Below are positions 26,671 to 36,708 of a DNA stretch of 50,496 nt, in pieces. The position numbers and the translations under genes are program-made. Numbering within the stretch: position 1 is the stretch's first letter; the number at the start of each line of letters is the position of its first letter. This DNA is from Pseudomonadales bacterium (GTDB lineage: Bacteria > Pseudomonadota > Gammaproteobacteria > Pseudomonadales > Azotimanducaceae): the NCBI GenBank assembly GCA_016779585.1, contig JADHNI010000022.1, positions 1 to 50,496 of the forward strand, in the 5' to 3' direction. Under the pieces are notes generated by a model. The model did no database searches and had not been told where the DNA came from. It worked only from the letters and a program-made list of their open reading frames with translations.

Positions 26671-27564
26671 ATGAGTTATCTCGCACGCCTTCTGCTGGGG
26701 ATGCTTGCTTACCTGCCGCTGAAAGTCAGTCAGTTTCTTGGTGCCCTGGTGGGTCGAATCAGTTACCGACTGCAGAACCGGGCAGCCCGCGTAACCAGAA
26801 CGAATCTGGAATTGTGCATTCCGGAGCTTCATGGTGAGGCACTTGATCAGATGGTCAGGGCCAGCCTTGTCGAAACCGGCAAAACCTTTTTTGAAACCCC
26901 TGCTGTCTGGCTGGGAAATCTTGAACGGGTGGATCGATGGATCGTCAATGTGCACAACGAAGGGCTTCTGCAGGAGAAAATCAACGATCGAAACGGTCTG
27001 TTGATTCTATTGCCACACCTGGGAAACTGGGAGCTCTTTAATGTTTTCTATCGAAGGTTTGGAGAGCTTACTGCGCTGTATCACCCGCCGCGGCAACCTT
27101 ACCTGAAAGACATCATGCAACATGTCCGGTCCCTCCACGGTAATCACCTGGTACCAACAGATCGCTCCGGACTGATGGCTCTGTTTCGCGCACTGAATCA
27201 CGGAAAAACCGTCGTTGTGCTGCCAGACCAGGTTCCTGCACAAGGTCGGTTTATCAAATTCCTCGGAGAAGCGGCATTAACAGATACCCTTAGTTCCAGA
27301 CTGATCCAGAAAACTGGAGCGAGTGTCCTGGGGATTGGCATGATTCGTCAAACTGACGGGCTTTTCGATGTGCATGTCGAGTCGCCGTCTGCAGAGATCT
27401 ACAGTGAAGACGCCGACACCAGTTCAAGGGCAGTGAACCAGCTGGTGGAAACACTGCTGCTGCGTGCGCCAGAGCAATACCAGTGGGAATACAAGCGTTT
27501 TAAGGTTCGACCAGTGGGTACAGCCAGATTGTATCGCTACAAAAAGGAACCCGCGGTTCACTAG
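26671..27564 (+). CDS. Lipid A biosynthesis acyltransferase (LpxL/HtrB family)
   Basis: Probable inner-membrane late acyltransferase transferring a secondary acyl chain to lipid A. From the ATG at 26671 it has 297 residues starting MSYLARLLLGMLAYLPLKVS, an N-terminal membrane anchor. The catalytic H-x4-E motif is LPHLGNWELFN, near residue 110, followed by PTDRSGLMALFRAL and VLPDQVPAQG. A GTG at 26620 would lengthen it but adds nothing family-like. An equivalent gene neighbours glyQ in Pseudomonas. Which secondary acyl position it modifies cannot be told. The stop overlaps the convergent methyltransferase by 4 bases. Confidence 0.88.
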   Translation: MSYLARLLLGMLAYLPLKVSQFLGALVGRISYRLQNRAARVTRTNLELCIPELHGEALDQMVRASLVETGKTFFETPAVWLGNLERVDRWIVNVHNEGLLQEKINDRNGLLILLPHLGNWELFNVFYRRFGELTALYHPPRQPYLKDIMQHVRSLHGNHLVPTDRSGLMALFRALNHGKTVVVLPDQVPAQGRFIKFLGEAALTDTLSSRLIQKTGASVLGIGMIRQTDGLFDVHVESPSAEIYSEDADTSSRAVNQLVETLLLRAPEQYQWEYKRFKVRPVGTARLYRYKKEPAVH

Positions 27565-28127
27565 ACAACGAGTTTGCGAGCAATGATCCAGGCTCGCCCG
27601 GCCATGGTATTTTCCTTCTCGAGAATGTCTGAACCGTCTTGTTTGGCCAGGATATCGCAACCGTCAACGAACTTTTCAAGGTCACCAGGTTTAAGCAGGA
27701 AGTCGGGATTCGAAGGACCTATGTCAACTTTCTTTGTGCTGGTGAATGTCTGGTAGATAATCAGCCCAGCGGGACTGGTGGCTTCAAGAATGGCGGGTGC
27801 AAGAGCCGGGTCGAGGTAATGGCAGGTCAGGATCAGGTCAAACTGCAGACCGAATAGTGATTCCGGCGTGACGTCGACCGCTCGTGGATGAAGCCTTGGA
27901 TGTTGGTTTGCCAGCGAAGCAATGACGACATCCGAGATATCCCGTGCGTCTACTTCCATGCCGCGTTCAGCGAGAAAAAGAGCATTGGCCCCGGTGCCGC
28001 AGGCAATATCCAGGGCGCGTCCTTGCTTTGGCAAGAGATCGGCGTTTTGTTCCAGCACCGCAGCGATGGAACCTGGCGCTGACTCGCCGGAGTAAATCCG
28101 GTTCCACTTGTCACGCGGTGAATTCAT
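27561..28127 (-). CDS. Class I SAM-dependent methyltransferase, substrate unknown
   Basis: Protein of 188 residues with a Rossmann-type methyltransferase core. Motif I is ALDIACGTGANALFLAERG near residues 39-57, followed by an acidic VDARDIS and FDLILTCHYLDP. It is TehB-like in size and layout, but the substrate cannot be inferred. It lies downstream of trkH on the same strand, after a triple 15-base repeat, and converges on the acyltransferase gene with a 4-base overlap (CTAG). Confidence 0.8.
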   Translation of the reverse strand: MNSPRDKWNRIYSGESAPGSIAAVLEQNADLLPKQGRALDIACGTGANALFLAERGMEVDARDISDVVIASLANQHPRLHPRAVDVTPESLFGLQFDLILTCHYLDPALAPAILEATSPAGLIIYQTFTSTKKVDIGPSNPDFLLKPGDLEKFVDGCDILAKQDGSDILEKENTMAGRAWIIARKLVV

Positions 28128-28139
28128 TGTTCACCAGAA

Positions 28140-28184
28140 CTATTTTCTCCAAAACTATTTTCTCCAAAACTATTTTCTCCAAAA
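28140..28184. repeat. Three tandem 15-base units over the trkH stop
   Basis: Three identical 15-base units lie at 28140-28154, 28155-28169 and 28170-28184. Read on the minus strand each unit is TTTTGGAGAAAATAG and encodes Phe-Trp-Arg-Lys-stop. The first unit read is the real end of TrkH (FWRK); the other two repeat it in frame after the stop. Each unit also contains GGAG. Confidence 0.95.
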
Positions 28185-29618
28185 CATGGGCGAAAACAGT
28201 ACCAGCAGGGTGAAGATCTCAAGGCGACCCAGTGCCATGGTGAAACACAGCAAAAGCTTGGCGACATCGGATATATCGGCATAGTTCGCTGCGACTGATC
28301 CGAGTCCGGGTCCGAGGTTGTTCAGGGTTGCTCCAACTGCGGAGAAGGCTGTCACAAAATCCAGGCCGGTCATGATCAAAGCCAGTTGCATGAACAGGAA
28401 CACGATCACATATACGGAAAAGAATCCCCAGACCGCTTCCATCACCTGGTCAGACATCTGTCGGTGGTTCACCTTAACCGGGAAAATGGCGTTGGGATGA
28501 ATCAGTCGGTGGACTTCCCGCAATCCCTGTTTGCAGATCAGCATCACGCGAATGACCTTCATGCCTCCTCCGGTAGAACCGGCGCAGGCCCCGGTAAAAG
28601 CACCAAAGAAAATCAGGTAGGGCAACATGTTAGGCCAGTTGGCGAAGTCTGCGGTCGCGAAGCCGGTAGTTGTAAATATGGATACAACCTCAAAGACAGC
28701 CATGCGAACAGAAGTTCCGCCACCATAGACGTCCTCGGCGTAAAGCACCGCCGCAACCACGCAGCTGATGACACCCAGGATCGATAGATAAAACTTCACC
28801 TCGTCATCGCGCAGGTAATGCGTGAGCGATTTTTCCTTGAGTGCAAAAAAGTGCAACCCGAAATTGATTCCCGAGATGACCATGAACACGATGGCAATGG
28901 ACTCAATCGCTGCAGAATCGAAATAACCGATACTGGCATCATGTGTTGAGAAGCCGCCAATGGCGATGGTGGAAAAGCTGTGGCAGATGGCGTCGAAACC
29001 AGACATGCCGGCGGCCCAGTAGGCCAGCGCACAGACAACGGTTAGTCCCAGGTAGATGGACCAGAGCGCCAGCGCAGTTTCTTTAATGCGCGGCGTCAAC
29101 TTTGAGTCTTTAACCGGACCCGGGGTTTCCGCACGGTACAGCTGCATACCACCGATACCCAGCATTGGCAGGATCGCAACCGCCAGTACGATGATGCCCA
29201 TGCCACCGAGCCACTGAAGTTGCTGACGATAAAACAGCAGAGATTCGGGCAGGTTATCCAGTCCCACAATGACGGTTGCGCCGGTTGTTGTTAGCCCTGA
29301 GAAGGATTCAAACAGGGCATCCGGTATGGATAAACCAAGACCGCGTCCATCGATAAAAGGAAAGGCTCCAAAAACCCCGAGGGCGAGGTAAAAAAAGACG
29401 GTAATCAGGAAACCGTCCTTGATCCGCATGTCGGCGCGACGCCTGAAGAAAATTATCCAGAGTACAAATCCCACAGCGAAGGTAATTGCGAACGCCGTCA
29501 GAAAAATCAGGTGCATGTTGTCCTGGAAAATCATGGAAACGACAACCGGGGGTAACATGGTGGCGCTGAACATCATCAGCAGAACACCCAGCACCTTGAT
29601 GGCAATTTCAATGTGCAT
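28170..29618 (-). CDS. trkH: Trk potassium uptake channel subunit TrkH
   Basis: Membrane ion-conducting subunit of the Trk potassium system, 482 residues and highly hydrophobic. The four pore-loop filter segments are recognisable: GLTTTGATVI, STIAIGGFSTHD, SIFTTTGFATADF and SAVGATLNNLGPGLGSV. It ends GRLEIFTLLVLFSPMFWRK, as the family does. It starts 1 base after the trkA stop, so the regulator and channel are co-expressed. The last four codons plus the stop are duplicated twice downstream. Confidence 0.96.
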   Translation of the reverse strand: MHIEIAIKVLGVLLMMFSATMLPPVVVSMIFQDNMHLIFLTAFAITFAVGFVLWIIFFRRRADMRIKDGFLITVFFYLALGVFGAFPFIDGRGLGLSIPDALFESFSGLTTTGATVIVGLDNLPESLLFYRQQLQWLGGMGIIVLAVAILPMLGIGGMQLYRAETPGPVKDSKLTPRIKETALALWSIYLGLTVVCALAYWAAGMSGFDAICHSFSTIAIGGFSTHDASIGYFDSAAIESIAIVFMVISGINFGLHFFALKEKSLTHYLRDDEVKFYLSILGVISCVVAAVLYAEDVYGGGTSVRMAVFEVVSIFTTTGFATADFANWPNMLPYLIFFGAFTGACAGSTGGGMKVIRVMLICKQGLREVHRLIHPNAIFPVKVNHRQMSDQVMEAVWGFFSVYVIVFLFMQLALIMTGLDFVTAFSAVGATLNNLGPGLGSVAANYADISDVAKLLLCFTMALGRLEIFTLLVLFSPMFWRK

Positions 29619-29619
29619 G

Positions 29620-30993
29620 CTAGAAGAAGCTTAAGGGTGCCTGGAAAAGTTTTTCGACATCCTTGATTCGGGCCTTGTCCACCAGGAAAAGAATAATGTG
29701 GTCGCCTGACTCGACCTTGATATCGTCATGGGCAATGACTACTTCGTCTCCCCTGACTATGGCACCGATGTTTGTGCCGGGAGGCAAATCAATCTCCTCG
29801 ATGGTTTTACCGATAACCTTGGAGCTTGATTCATCGCCATGGGCGATGGCCTCAATGGCCTCTGCCGCACCCCGGCGCAGGGAATGCACCCTAACCACAT
29901 CGCCCTGGCGGATGTGGGTAAGGATTGAGCCCAGTGTCGCTTGCTGCGGGTTAAACACAATGTCGATATCGCCACCTTCGATCAGGTCAACGTACGCCGG
30001 ATTGTTGATCAGCGTGATGACCTTCCTGGCACCGAGGCTTTTTGCCAGCATGGATGACATGATGTTTGCTTCATCGTCGTTGGTTACCGCGCAAAATACA
30101 TCCGTTTCCTCAATGTTCTCCTCCAGGAGCAGATCCCGGTCCGAGGCATCACCCGAGAGTACAATTGCCCTGTCCAGGGTTTCCGAGAGTTCGTAACAAC
30201 GCTGCCGGCTGTGTTCGATCACTCGAACGCCATAGCGACTTTCTACCGTCCGGGCCAGATGCTCACCAATATGACCGCCGCCCGCGATAACAATTCGCTT
30301 GTTGGGTTTCTCTGCCCGTCGCATTTCCGACATGACGTTCTTGATGTCTTGTGTTGCTGCAATGAAAAATACTTCATCGTCAGCTTCGATAACGGTGTTT
30401 CCCTGCGGAATAATGGGCCGGTTTTTACGGAAAATAGCTGCTACTCGTGTATCCACAGTCGGTATGTGCTGACGAAGGTATCTCAGTTCCTGGTCAACCA
30501 GTGGGCCGCCGTAGTAGGCCTTTATACCAACCAGCTGTGCCTGTCCTTCGGCAAAGTCCATAACCTGGAGTGCGCCGGGGTGATCAATCAAACGTCTTAT
30601 ATCGTGGGTGACAATGGCTTCCGGGTTGACGATGACATCAACCGGCATGGCATCGTTGCGAAAGATTCCACCGTCACGGATGTACGCAGAAGAGCGAATC
30701 CTCGCAATCTTGGTTGGCGTGTTGAATACGGTGTATGCCACCTGGCAGGCGACCATGTTCACCTCATCACTGTTGGTGACGGCGATGAGCATGTCGGCAT
30801 CTTCAGCTCCGGCCTGGCGCATGATATCGGGATGCGATGCCATTCCTCGCACTGTTCTGATATCAAACCGGTCCTGCAGTTCCCGTAGCCGATCACTGTT
30901 CGTATCCACCACGGTGATATCACTGGCTTCCTTGGTCAGGTTCTGGGCGAGATTGCCTCCGACTTCACCGGCACCCAGGATAATGATTTTCAC
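29620..30993 (-). CDS. trkA: Trk potassium transporter regulatory subunit TrkA
   Basis: Peripheral NAD(H)/ATP-binding gate of the Trk system, 457 residues with two tandem RCK modules. The nucleotide motifs are [15 protein letters not shown] at the N-terminus and [14 protein letters not shown] near residue 235. Each module ends in a TrkA-C domain. The GTG start (30993) has a good AGGAGG ribosome site and overlaps the rsmB stop by 4 bases (GTGA). Confidence 0.97.
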   Translation of the reverse strand: MKIIILGAGEVGGNLAQNLTKEASDITVVDTNSDRLRELQDRFDIRTVRGMASHPDIMRQAGAEDADMLIAVTNSDEVNMVACQVAYTVFNTPTKIARIRSSAYIRDGGIFRNDAMPVDVIVNPEAIVTHDIRRLIDHPGALQVMDFAEGQAQLVGIKAYYGGPLVDQELRYLRQHIPTVDTRVAAIFRKNRPIIPQGNTVIEADDEVFFIAATQDIKNVMSEMRRAEKPNKRIVIAGGGHIGEHLARTVESRYGVRVIEHSRQRCYELSETLDRAIVLSGDASDRDLLLEENIEETDVFCAVTNDDEANIMSSMLAKSLGARKVITLINNPAYVDLIEGGDIDIVFNPQQATLGSILTHIRQGDVVRVHSLRRGAAEAIEAIAHGDESSSKVIGKTIEEIDLPPGTNIGAIVRGDEVVIAHDDIKVESGDHIILFLVDKARIKDVEKLFQAPLSFF

Positions 30994-32270
30994 GCGACCT
31001 CCTTTCGAAGGGCGGCATAGTAAAAGCCGTCATGATCATCCCTGGTTGGAAGGAACTGCAGCCCGAACTCAGTGCTGAGAAGAAGCCGGTCCGGATGATC
31101 AGCCAATGGATGTTTGAGAGGGATCAAGGATGCGCCTTCCTGCATTTCCAGGAATCTGGCGATGACCTGATCATTCTCCTGGCGGAGAATGGAACAGGTT
31201 GAATAAAGCAGTTCACCACCGGACTTTAGCAAGTCAAACGCCTTGTGAATCAGTACTCGCTGTACGTCCCGAAGTTTATCAATATCCTCCCTGTGACGCA
31301 GTAACTTAATGTCTGGATGCCGTCGAATAATGCCGGTTGCCGAGCACGGTACGTCAAGAAGGATTCGGTCGAAGTCGCCAACGTTGAACTTCTCCAGCGA
31401 CTCAGTCACAACGTTGGCTGCCAGAGACAAACGGGACAGGTTCTCGGAAATCAGGACTGTTCGTTTCTGGTCCCGGTCTACCGCAGTCAACTTGATGTCA
31501 GGCGTTGATTCCAGGATATGACAGGTTTTGCCTCCGGGTGCAGCGCACGCATCCAATACTGACATTCCAGGCGACAGGTTCATGAAAGAAGGCGCCAATT
31601 GCGGCGCTTCATCCTGGACTGAGACCAGGCCTTCCTTGAATCCCGGTAGTGCTTGGGCTGGTTTCGCTTCGTGGAGTATTACCGAGCAATCTGCATAGCG
31701 ACCCGCTCGCGCCTCAATGTTATTGTCAGCGAGTTGTGCCAGATATTCTGCCCTGGTCAGGCGAGACGTGTTCACCCTGAGCGTCATGGGAGCCTGGCAG
31801 TTGTTCGCCTCGAGTATTCCCGAATAATCTGGCCAGTCATCAAGGATCAGTTCAGCAAGCCAGGAAGGGTGGTTGGTTTTTGCTTCAGCAGTCTCCAGGA
31901 TCCTGGACTCCAGGGTTTCCTTTTCGCGTAGGTATCTCCTGAGTACGCCATTGATCAGCCCTTTGGCCCACGGCTTTTTGATCAGCGGTGCTGCACCAAC
32001 TACATGATTGACGCTGGCATGCACTGGTCGCTTGAGATGATCGATACTGTAGAGTCCGGTCAGCAGCAGCAGGTGAACATCCAGGTGTTTGTCAGGGAGC
32101 GGTTTTTCGACGAGCAGATCAATGGCTCGATCGTAACAGAAGTAGTGGCGCAATGTGCCGTAGCAGATCTGTTGCACCAGTGGAGTACCAGAACCCAGGG
32201 TGTCATCCATGTGTCTTCCGTCCTGCAGTACCCTGCGAAGGACAGAAACGGCATCGACGTATTCGCTCAT
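30990..32270 (-). CDS. rsmB: 16S rRNA m5C967 methyltransferase RsmB
   Basis: RsmB (Sun/Fmu) methylates C967 of 16S rRNA. It has 426 residues. An N-terminal NusB-like helical domain (VLRRVLQDG to [10 protein letters not shown]) is followed by the catalytic domain. The SAM motif is [15 protein letters not shown], and the two catalytic cysteines lie in [17 protein letters not shown] and [13 protein letters not shown]. It overlaps fmt by 4 bases upstream and trkA by 4 bases downstream. Confidence 0.97.
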   Translation of the reverse strand: MSEYVDAVSVLRRVLQDGRHMDDTLGSGTPLVQQICYGTLRHYFCYDRAIDLLVEKPLPDKHLDVHLLLLTGLYSIDHLKRPVHASVNHVVGAAPLIKKPWAKGLINGVLRRYLREKETLESRILETAEAKTNHPSWLAELILDDWPDYSGILEANNCQAPMTLRVNTSRLTRAEYLAQLADNNIEARAGRYADCSVILHEAKPAQALPGFKEGLVSVQDEAPQLAPSFMNLSPGMSVLDACAAPGGKTCHILESTPDIKLTAVDRDQKRTVLISENLSRLSLAANVVTESLEKFNVGDFDRILLDVPCSATGIIRRHPDIKLLRHREDIDKLRDVQRVLIHKAFDLLKSGGELLYSTCSILRQENDQVIARFLEMQEGASLIPLKHPLADHPDRLLLSTEFGLQFLPTRDDHDGFYYAALRKEVA

Positions 32271-33214
32271 GGTGCCTGTACTGGTTCAGGTGTAAACAGG
32301 TTTCCTGTGCAGAGCACATCGGTCCAGCCATTGAGCACGTCGGCGCCGTTTAACACGGAACCTTTCCCAATTGGCAGCTGGATGCGACTAACCCGGTAAG
32401 CCGTGTTGCCGCATCCGACGAGTACACCCTCCTTCGTGACATCCAGTATCATGCCTGCCCTGCCTTTGGCACCAGCTACCACCTGGCCTTCATGAATGCG
32501 GACCCTTTTGTCGCCGAGCCATGTGTATGCGACCGGGTCCGGGTAGAAGGCACGTACTATGCGATCGACGGATTCGGCACCAGCTTGCCAGTCGAGCAGC
32601 GCTTCGTGTTTTTCGATCTTGTGCGCATAAACCGCCGCGTCGTCGTTTTGAACTTCGGGATTTACGTTTCCCTTTTCAAGCTGGTTCAACGTTGAAACCA
32701 GTAGGCCATGACCCGCCTGACCCAGCTTGCTGAAAAGATCTCCCGCGGTATCCTCGGGTTCGATGACAACCTCGGCCTTTGCCAGCATGTCTCCGGTATC
32801 GAGTCCGGCATCCATTTGAATCAGCGTAACTCCCGTGGACCGGTCACCGGCCAGTATGGCTCGCTGGACGGGCGCTGCGCCACGCCATCTTGGTAATATT
32901 GAGCCATGGACATTGATGCAGCCGAGCCTGGGATAGTCCACTACGTCCCGTTTCAGAATCTGGCCAAAGGCGACCACTACCATGAGGTCGCAATCAATGG
33001 AGCTAATGTCTTCGAGCCTTAACCTATCAGGTTGCAGGACAGGGATTCCGGCATCTTTTGCGACGATCTTTACGGGGCTGGGCACGAGACGCTTGCCACG
33101 CTTCCCGGGTTTATCCGGCTGGCTGATCACCGCGACAACCTGGTGATTGCTTTCAATGAGTGCCTGGAGGTAACCCGCCGCGAATTCCGGTGTGCCGGCG
33201 AAGATGATTTTCAA
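32267..33214 (-). CDS. fmt: Methionyl-tRNA formyltransferase
   Basis: Formylates initiator methionyl-tRNA using 10-formyl-THF. It has 315 residues beginning MKIIFAGTPEFAAGYLQALI. The conserved catalytic region NVHGSILPRWRGAAPVQRAI with the downstream GVTLIQMDAGLDTGDML is present, and a C-terminal OB-like domain follows. It lies 4 bases after def, the usual def-fmt pair. Confidence 0.97.
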   Translation of the reverse strand: MKIIFAGTPEFAAGYLQALIESNHQVVAVISQPDKPGKRGKRLVPSPVKIVAKDAGIPVLQPDRLRLEDISSIDCDLMVVVAFGQILKRDVVDYPRLGCINVHGSILPRWRGAAPVQRAILAGDRSTGVTLIQMDAGLDTGDMLAKAEVVIEPEDTAGDLFSKLGQAGHGLLVSTLNQLEKGNVNPEVQNDDAAVYAHKIEKHEALLDWQAGAESVDRIVRAFYPDPVAYTWLGDKRVRIHEGQVVAGAKGRAGMILDVTKEGVLVGCGNTAYRVSRIQLPIGKGSVLNGADVLNGWTDVLCTGNLFTPEPVQAP

Positions 33215-33218
33215 CGGC

Positions 33219-33722
33219 TTAAGCTCGCTGCTTCTGGAGTTTTTGCAGCTTTTTGCGAATCAGTTGTCTCTTGGCGTTGGAGAGATAATCGACAAAGAGT
33301 TTTCCCTCGAGATGGTCCATTTCGTGCTGGATGCAAACAGCCAGCAGATCTTCAGCCTCCATGGTAAAGGGCTCCCCGTCCCGCCCGATGGCTTCCAGCT
33401 GGATTTTCTCGAACCTGTCGACGGGTTCGTAGAAACCAGGTATCGACAGGCATCCCTCGTTTGTCTCGAATTCACCTTCTGTGGCAACGATTTTGGGGTT
33501 GATGAGAATCAGGGGCTTGTCCTGGTTATCAGAGACGTCGACAACGATCAGGCGCTGGTGGAAGTTCACCTGGGTTGCCGCAAGGCCAATGCCTGATGCC
33601 TGGTACATGGTTTCCAGCATGCGATCGGCCATGTTGACAATCTTGCCGTTGACCTCTGTGACCGGTTTGGCCACGGTTCTAAGCCGGGGATCCGGAAACT
33701 CTAGAATTTCTAATGGCACCAT
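33219..33722 (-). CDS. def: Peptide deformylase
   Basis: Metallo-enzyme removing the N-formyl group from new proteins, 167 residues. The three motifs are intact: GIGLAATQV, EGCLSIPG and QHEMDHLEG, which supply the metal ligands (Cys, two His) and the catalytic Glu. It begins MVPLEILEFPDPRLRTVAKP. It is divergent from the LysM gene, as in Pseudomonas. Confidence 0.97.
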   Translation of the reverse strand: MVPLEILEFPDPRLRTVAKPVTEVNGKIVNMADRMLETMYQASGIGLAATQVNFHQRLIVVDVSDNQDKPLILINPKIVATEGEFETNEGCLSIPGFYEPVDRFEKIQLEAIGRDGEPFTMEAEDLLAVCIQHEMDHLEGKLFVDYLSNAKRQLIRKKLQKLQKQRA

Positions 33723-33863
33723 ATGGTTTTGTCATATACCTCTAGTAAAAGCAAAACTTGTGCTGCTAAGATTATGATCAACTTGAAAAATCAGGGGCTA
33801 AGGGCCTGGATGTCAAGGTCTCTGGAACCTGATATTGTACTATTTTTCTGGTGGGATTCGCCT

Positions 33864-34955
33864 ATGAAGATTCGCCTGATACCCATATTTGCGCTGGTTT
33901 TTTCTCTTTCAAGTGGCATTTTCGCTGCAGATGAGGAACTTGATTCCCTGCTTCGCGAGGGGCACCCGGACCAGTACCTGGTCCAGGAGGGCGACACACT
34001 GTGGGGTATTGCTGCCATGTTCCTGGCGGATCCCTGGCACTGGCCGGAAATCTGGCACGTGAACCCTGCCATCGAAAACCCCCACCTGATCTACCCGGGT
34101 GATGAAATTATCCTCAAGTATGTAGGTGGTGACCCTGTCATCACCATCAAGCGTGGCCCCGGGGAAAGGACCGTTAAACTCAAGCCGCAGCAGCGGGTGC
34201 GCCAGGGCGACCGCTACGAGAAACTGGAACCTTCCATTCGGGTTGAACCGCTGGAAAGTGCCATTCCGGCAATCCCGCTAGATGCTGTATCCAGCCTGAT
34301 GACCACGGGTCGTATCGTTGAAAAAGATACACTGGCAATGGCGCCGCGCATTCTGGCGGGTAAATCAGAAAGCCTGCTTTTTGGGCCGGGAGACATTTTT
34401 TATGGTCGCGGTGAGTGGGATGAAGATACATCGGTTTATGGCATCTTTCGCGAGGGCAACGTCTACATTGACCCGGAAACCGGTGAAGTTCTTGGATATG
34501 AAGCTGTAGAAGTCGGCCTGGCCCGGGCCATCGACCGTGAAGGTGATCTGGTGACCTTACGCCTGACCAGTGTCAGCGAGGATGTCCGAATTGGTGACCG
34601 CCTCATGGTTACGGAAGAGCGTCGCGTTGAATCAACCTTTTACCCGGTTCCTCCAGAGCAGTATGTTGAAGGCGTCATCATGACGGTACTGGGGGGTGTG
34701 ACCCAGGTTGGCAGAAATGATTTGGTCGTGATCAATCGTGGGCTGAACCAGGGTCTTGATGTGGGGCATGTGCTCGCTATTGCCAAACAGGGTGCTTTAG
34801 TCAGGGATGGTGGTTTCCGTGGTGACATGGTGCAACTGCCGACGGAACGGGCTGGTGTGCTGCTGGTGTTTCAGGCCTTCGAGAAAATGGCTTATGGCCT
34901 GGTACTGCAGACTTCCGAACCGCTCCGGGTTGGCGACGTCGTTCGATCACCCTGA
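33864..34955 (+). CDS. LysM-domain exported protein
   Basis: Probable periplasmic peptidoglycan-binding protein. The start at 33864 gives 363 residues with a signal peptide (MKIRLIPIFALVFSLSSG, cleavage near IFA-ADEE). A single LysM domain lies at about residues 36-85 (YLVQEGDTLWGIAAMFLADP with YPGDEI). The frame is open 47 codons further upstream, but those residues do not look like coding sequence. The rest has no known catalytic motif. A homologous LysM gene divergent from def and followed by dprA is common in Pseudomonas-like genomes; its role there is unclear. Confidence 0.88.
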   Translation: MKIRLIPIFALVFSLSSGIFAADEELDSLLREGHPDQYLVQEGDTLWGIAAMFLADPWHWPEIWHVNPAIENPHLIYPGDEIILKYVGGDPVITIKRGPGERTVKLKPQQRVRQGDRYEKLEPSIRVEPLESAIPAIPLDAVSSLMTTGRIVEKDTLAMAPRILAGKSESLLFGPGDIFYGRGEWDEDTSVYGIFREGNVYIDPETGEVLGYEAVEVGLARAIDREGDLVTLRLTSVSEDVRIGDRLMVTEERRVESTFYPVPPEQYVEGVIMTVLGGVTQVGRNDLVVINRGLNQGLDVGHVLAIAKQGALVRDGGFRGDMVQLPTERAGVLLVFQAFEKMAYGLVLQTSEPLRVGDVVRSP

Positions 34956-35020
34956 CATAGCGATTCTCCCAGGCCGATAACAGAACCAGCCTACAGGCGA
35001 GTGTTTCACTGCCATTCATA

Positions 35021-36117
35021 ATGTCTCCTCGACAACCTGAGGGGAAACGATGTGTGGATGAAGATCTGCTGGTGCTTCTGCGAAGCTACATCAACCGACC
35101 TGCCCTGCTTCTAAAGCACCTTTCTGAAAGGTCCTGCGCAGAGCTGGTTTCGCTTATGCCAGAGCAGGAGAGAGCAACAGCACTTCACCGGGTAGAAAAG
35201 GACGCCCGATGGCTTGAGCAAGCAGGTCATGATCTTGTGTTTTTCAATGACACTGACTACCCGGACTTGCTGCGGGAAATCGATGACCCTCCGGCGGCGC
35301 TCTGGATGATTGGTGATCGCCGCAGACTGGCAGACCTGTCCTTTAACATAGCGATTGTCGGTTCTCGCAAAGCCAGCCAATATGGTCGCCATCAGGCCAT
35401 GCAACTTGCGACTGAGCTATGTCGTCAGGGGCTATTGTCACCAGCGGCCTTGCTCTTGGTATAGACGCTGCAGCTCATGAAGGGGCGCTTGCTGCAGAGG
35501 GTGTTACCCTGGCTGTCCTGGGGTGTGGATGTGATGAAGTCTACCCAAAACGTCATTGGCGACTCGCAGAACGCATCAGTGCATCAGGATTGATCCTGAG
35601 TGAATTTCCAACTGGAACACAGGCGTATCCCGGAAATTTTCCGCGACGTAACCGGATCGTTACCGGATTATCCCAGGGCGTTGTTGTCGTTGAGGCCGGA
35701 CTAAGGAGTGGTTCACTTGTTTCCGCCCGCCTTGCGCTCTCCCAGGGAAGAGAGGTGATGGCAATGCCGGGGCCGGTAACTCAGGCAAATTCCAGGGGTT
35801 GCCACCAACTGATCCGTGATGGCGCAGCCCTCATTGAATCTTCAGAGGACGTAATGAGAAGCCTGGGACGGCTGGAAGATCCGCTATTGTCCTGTGGATC
35901 ACTCATCGGCGATCTTTCCCCGGGGGAGAAAACGCTGCTGGCAGAACTGTCACAGAACCCCTCCAGTATTGATGACCTGGTATCAGCGTTGGGACAGGCT
36001 GTAGATGAGGTTACGGTAAACCTGGTCAGCCTGGAGGTCATGGGGCACATTTTTTCTGAAGGTGGTATCTATCATGCATCAGCGACCGCGGTTGAAAGCA
36101 GCGGTCTAAAAAGATAA
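35021..36117 (+). pseudogene. dprA: DNA processing protein DprA, split by a frameshift
   Basis: DprA loads RecA on incoming single-stranded DNA during transformation. Two frames together give a normal protein of about 366 residues. The first (35021-35464) covers the N-terminal domain and the Rossmann entry AIVGSRKASQYGRHQA. The second continues from about 35431 with IVTSGLALGIDAAAHEGAL, FPRRNRIVTGLSQGVVVVE, PGPVTQANSRGCHQLI and a C-terminal winged-helix region ending near TAVESSGLKR. One base is missing at the GGGG run (35428-35431); five Gs would restore CRQGAIVTSGLALGID. It may be a real mutation or a sequencing error. Confidence 0.92.
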
Positions 36118-36156
36118 CTTCGCTCTCCTTTTTTCCATTGTACTAGTGAACTTGTA

Positions 36157-36708
36157 ATGGCCAGTGAACTGGAGATACAGCAGGCAGCTGACTGCGTCCG
36201 AAATGGTGGCGTGATCGCCTACCCGACTGAAGGGGTCTGGGGCCTCGGAAGCCTGCCCGAAGACGAGGCGGCGGTAATGAAAATCCTGGCGTTGAAACAG
36301 CGTTCCTGGAAACAGGGGCTTTTATTGGTTGCTGCCGCCATTGATCAGTTCGAGAAGTACCTGACAACGGTGACCGATGCCCAACTGGATAAGCTGAACC
36401 AGGACTGGCCGGGACCGGTAACCTACCTTGTGCCGCATAACGGTGAAGCGCCTGAGTGGATCGTCGGAACTCATGAAACCATCGGGTTGCGGGTGAGTGC
36501 ACATCCTCTGGTATCAGCACTCTGCCAGGAGCTGGGACCGATCGTGTCTACTTCTGCAAATTTGAGCGGGCAGCCCTCGGCCCTGAGTGCTGATGAAGTG
36601 AAGCAATTTTTTGGCGACAGCGTGGATATGATTGTTCCGGGGGAGTTGGGCGGCCAGTCCGGACCCAGTCAGATCAAGGTGCTGGAAACCGGGGAGATTA
36701 TCCGGTGA
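36157..36708 (+). CDS. tsaC: Threonylcarbamoyl-AMP synthase TsaC
   Basis: YrdC/Sua5-family enzyme making threonylcarbamoyl-AMP for t6A37 of tRNA. It has 183 residues, the short TsaC form without a Sua5 domain. Hallmarks are GGVIAYPTEGVWGLG, LALKQRSWKQGLLLVA and PIVSTSANLSGQPS. It overlaps aroE by 4 bases (GTGA), and the same tsaC-aroE neighbourhood occurs in Pseudomonas. Confidence 0.96.
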   Translation: MASELEIQQAADCVRNGGVIAYPTEGVWGLGSLPEDEAAVMKILALKQRSWKQGLLLVAAAIDQFEKYLTTVTDAQLDKLNQDWPGPVTYLVPHNGEAPEWIVGTHETIGLRVSAHPLVSALCQELGPIVSTSANLSGQPSALSADEVKQFFGDSVDMIVPGELGGQSGPSQIKVLETGEIIR

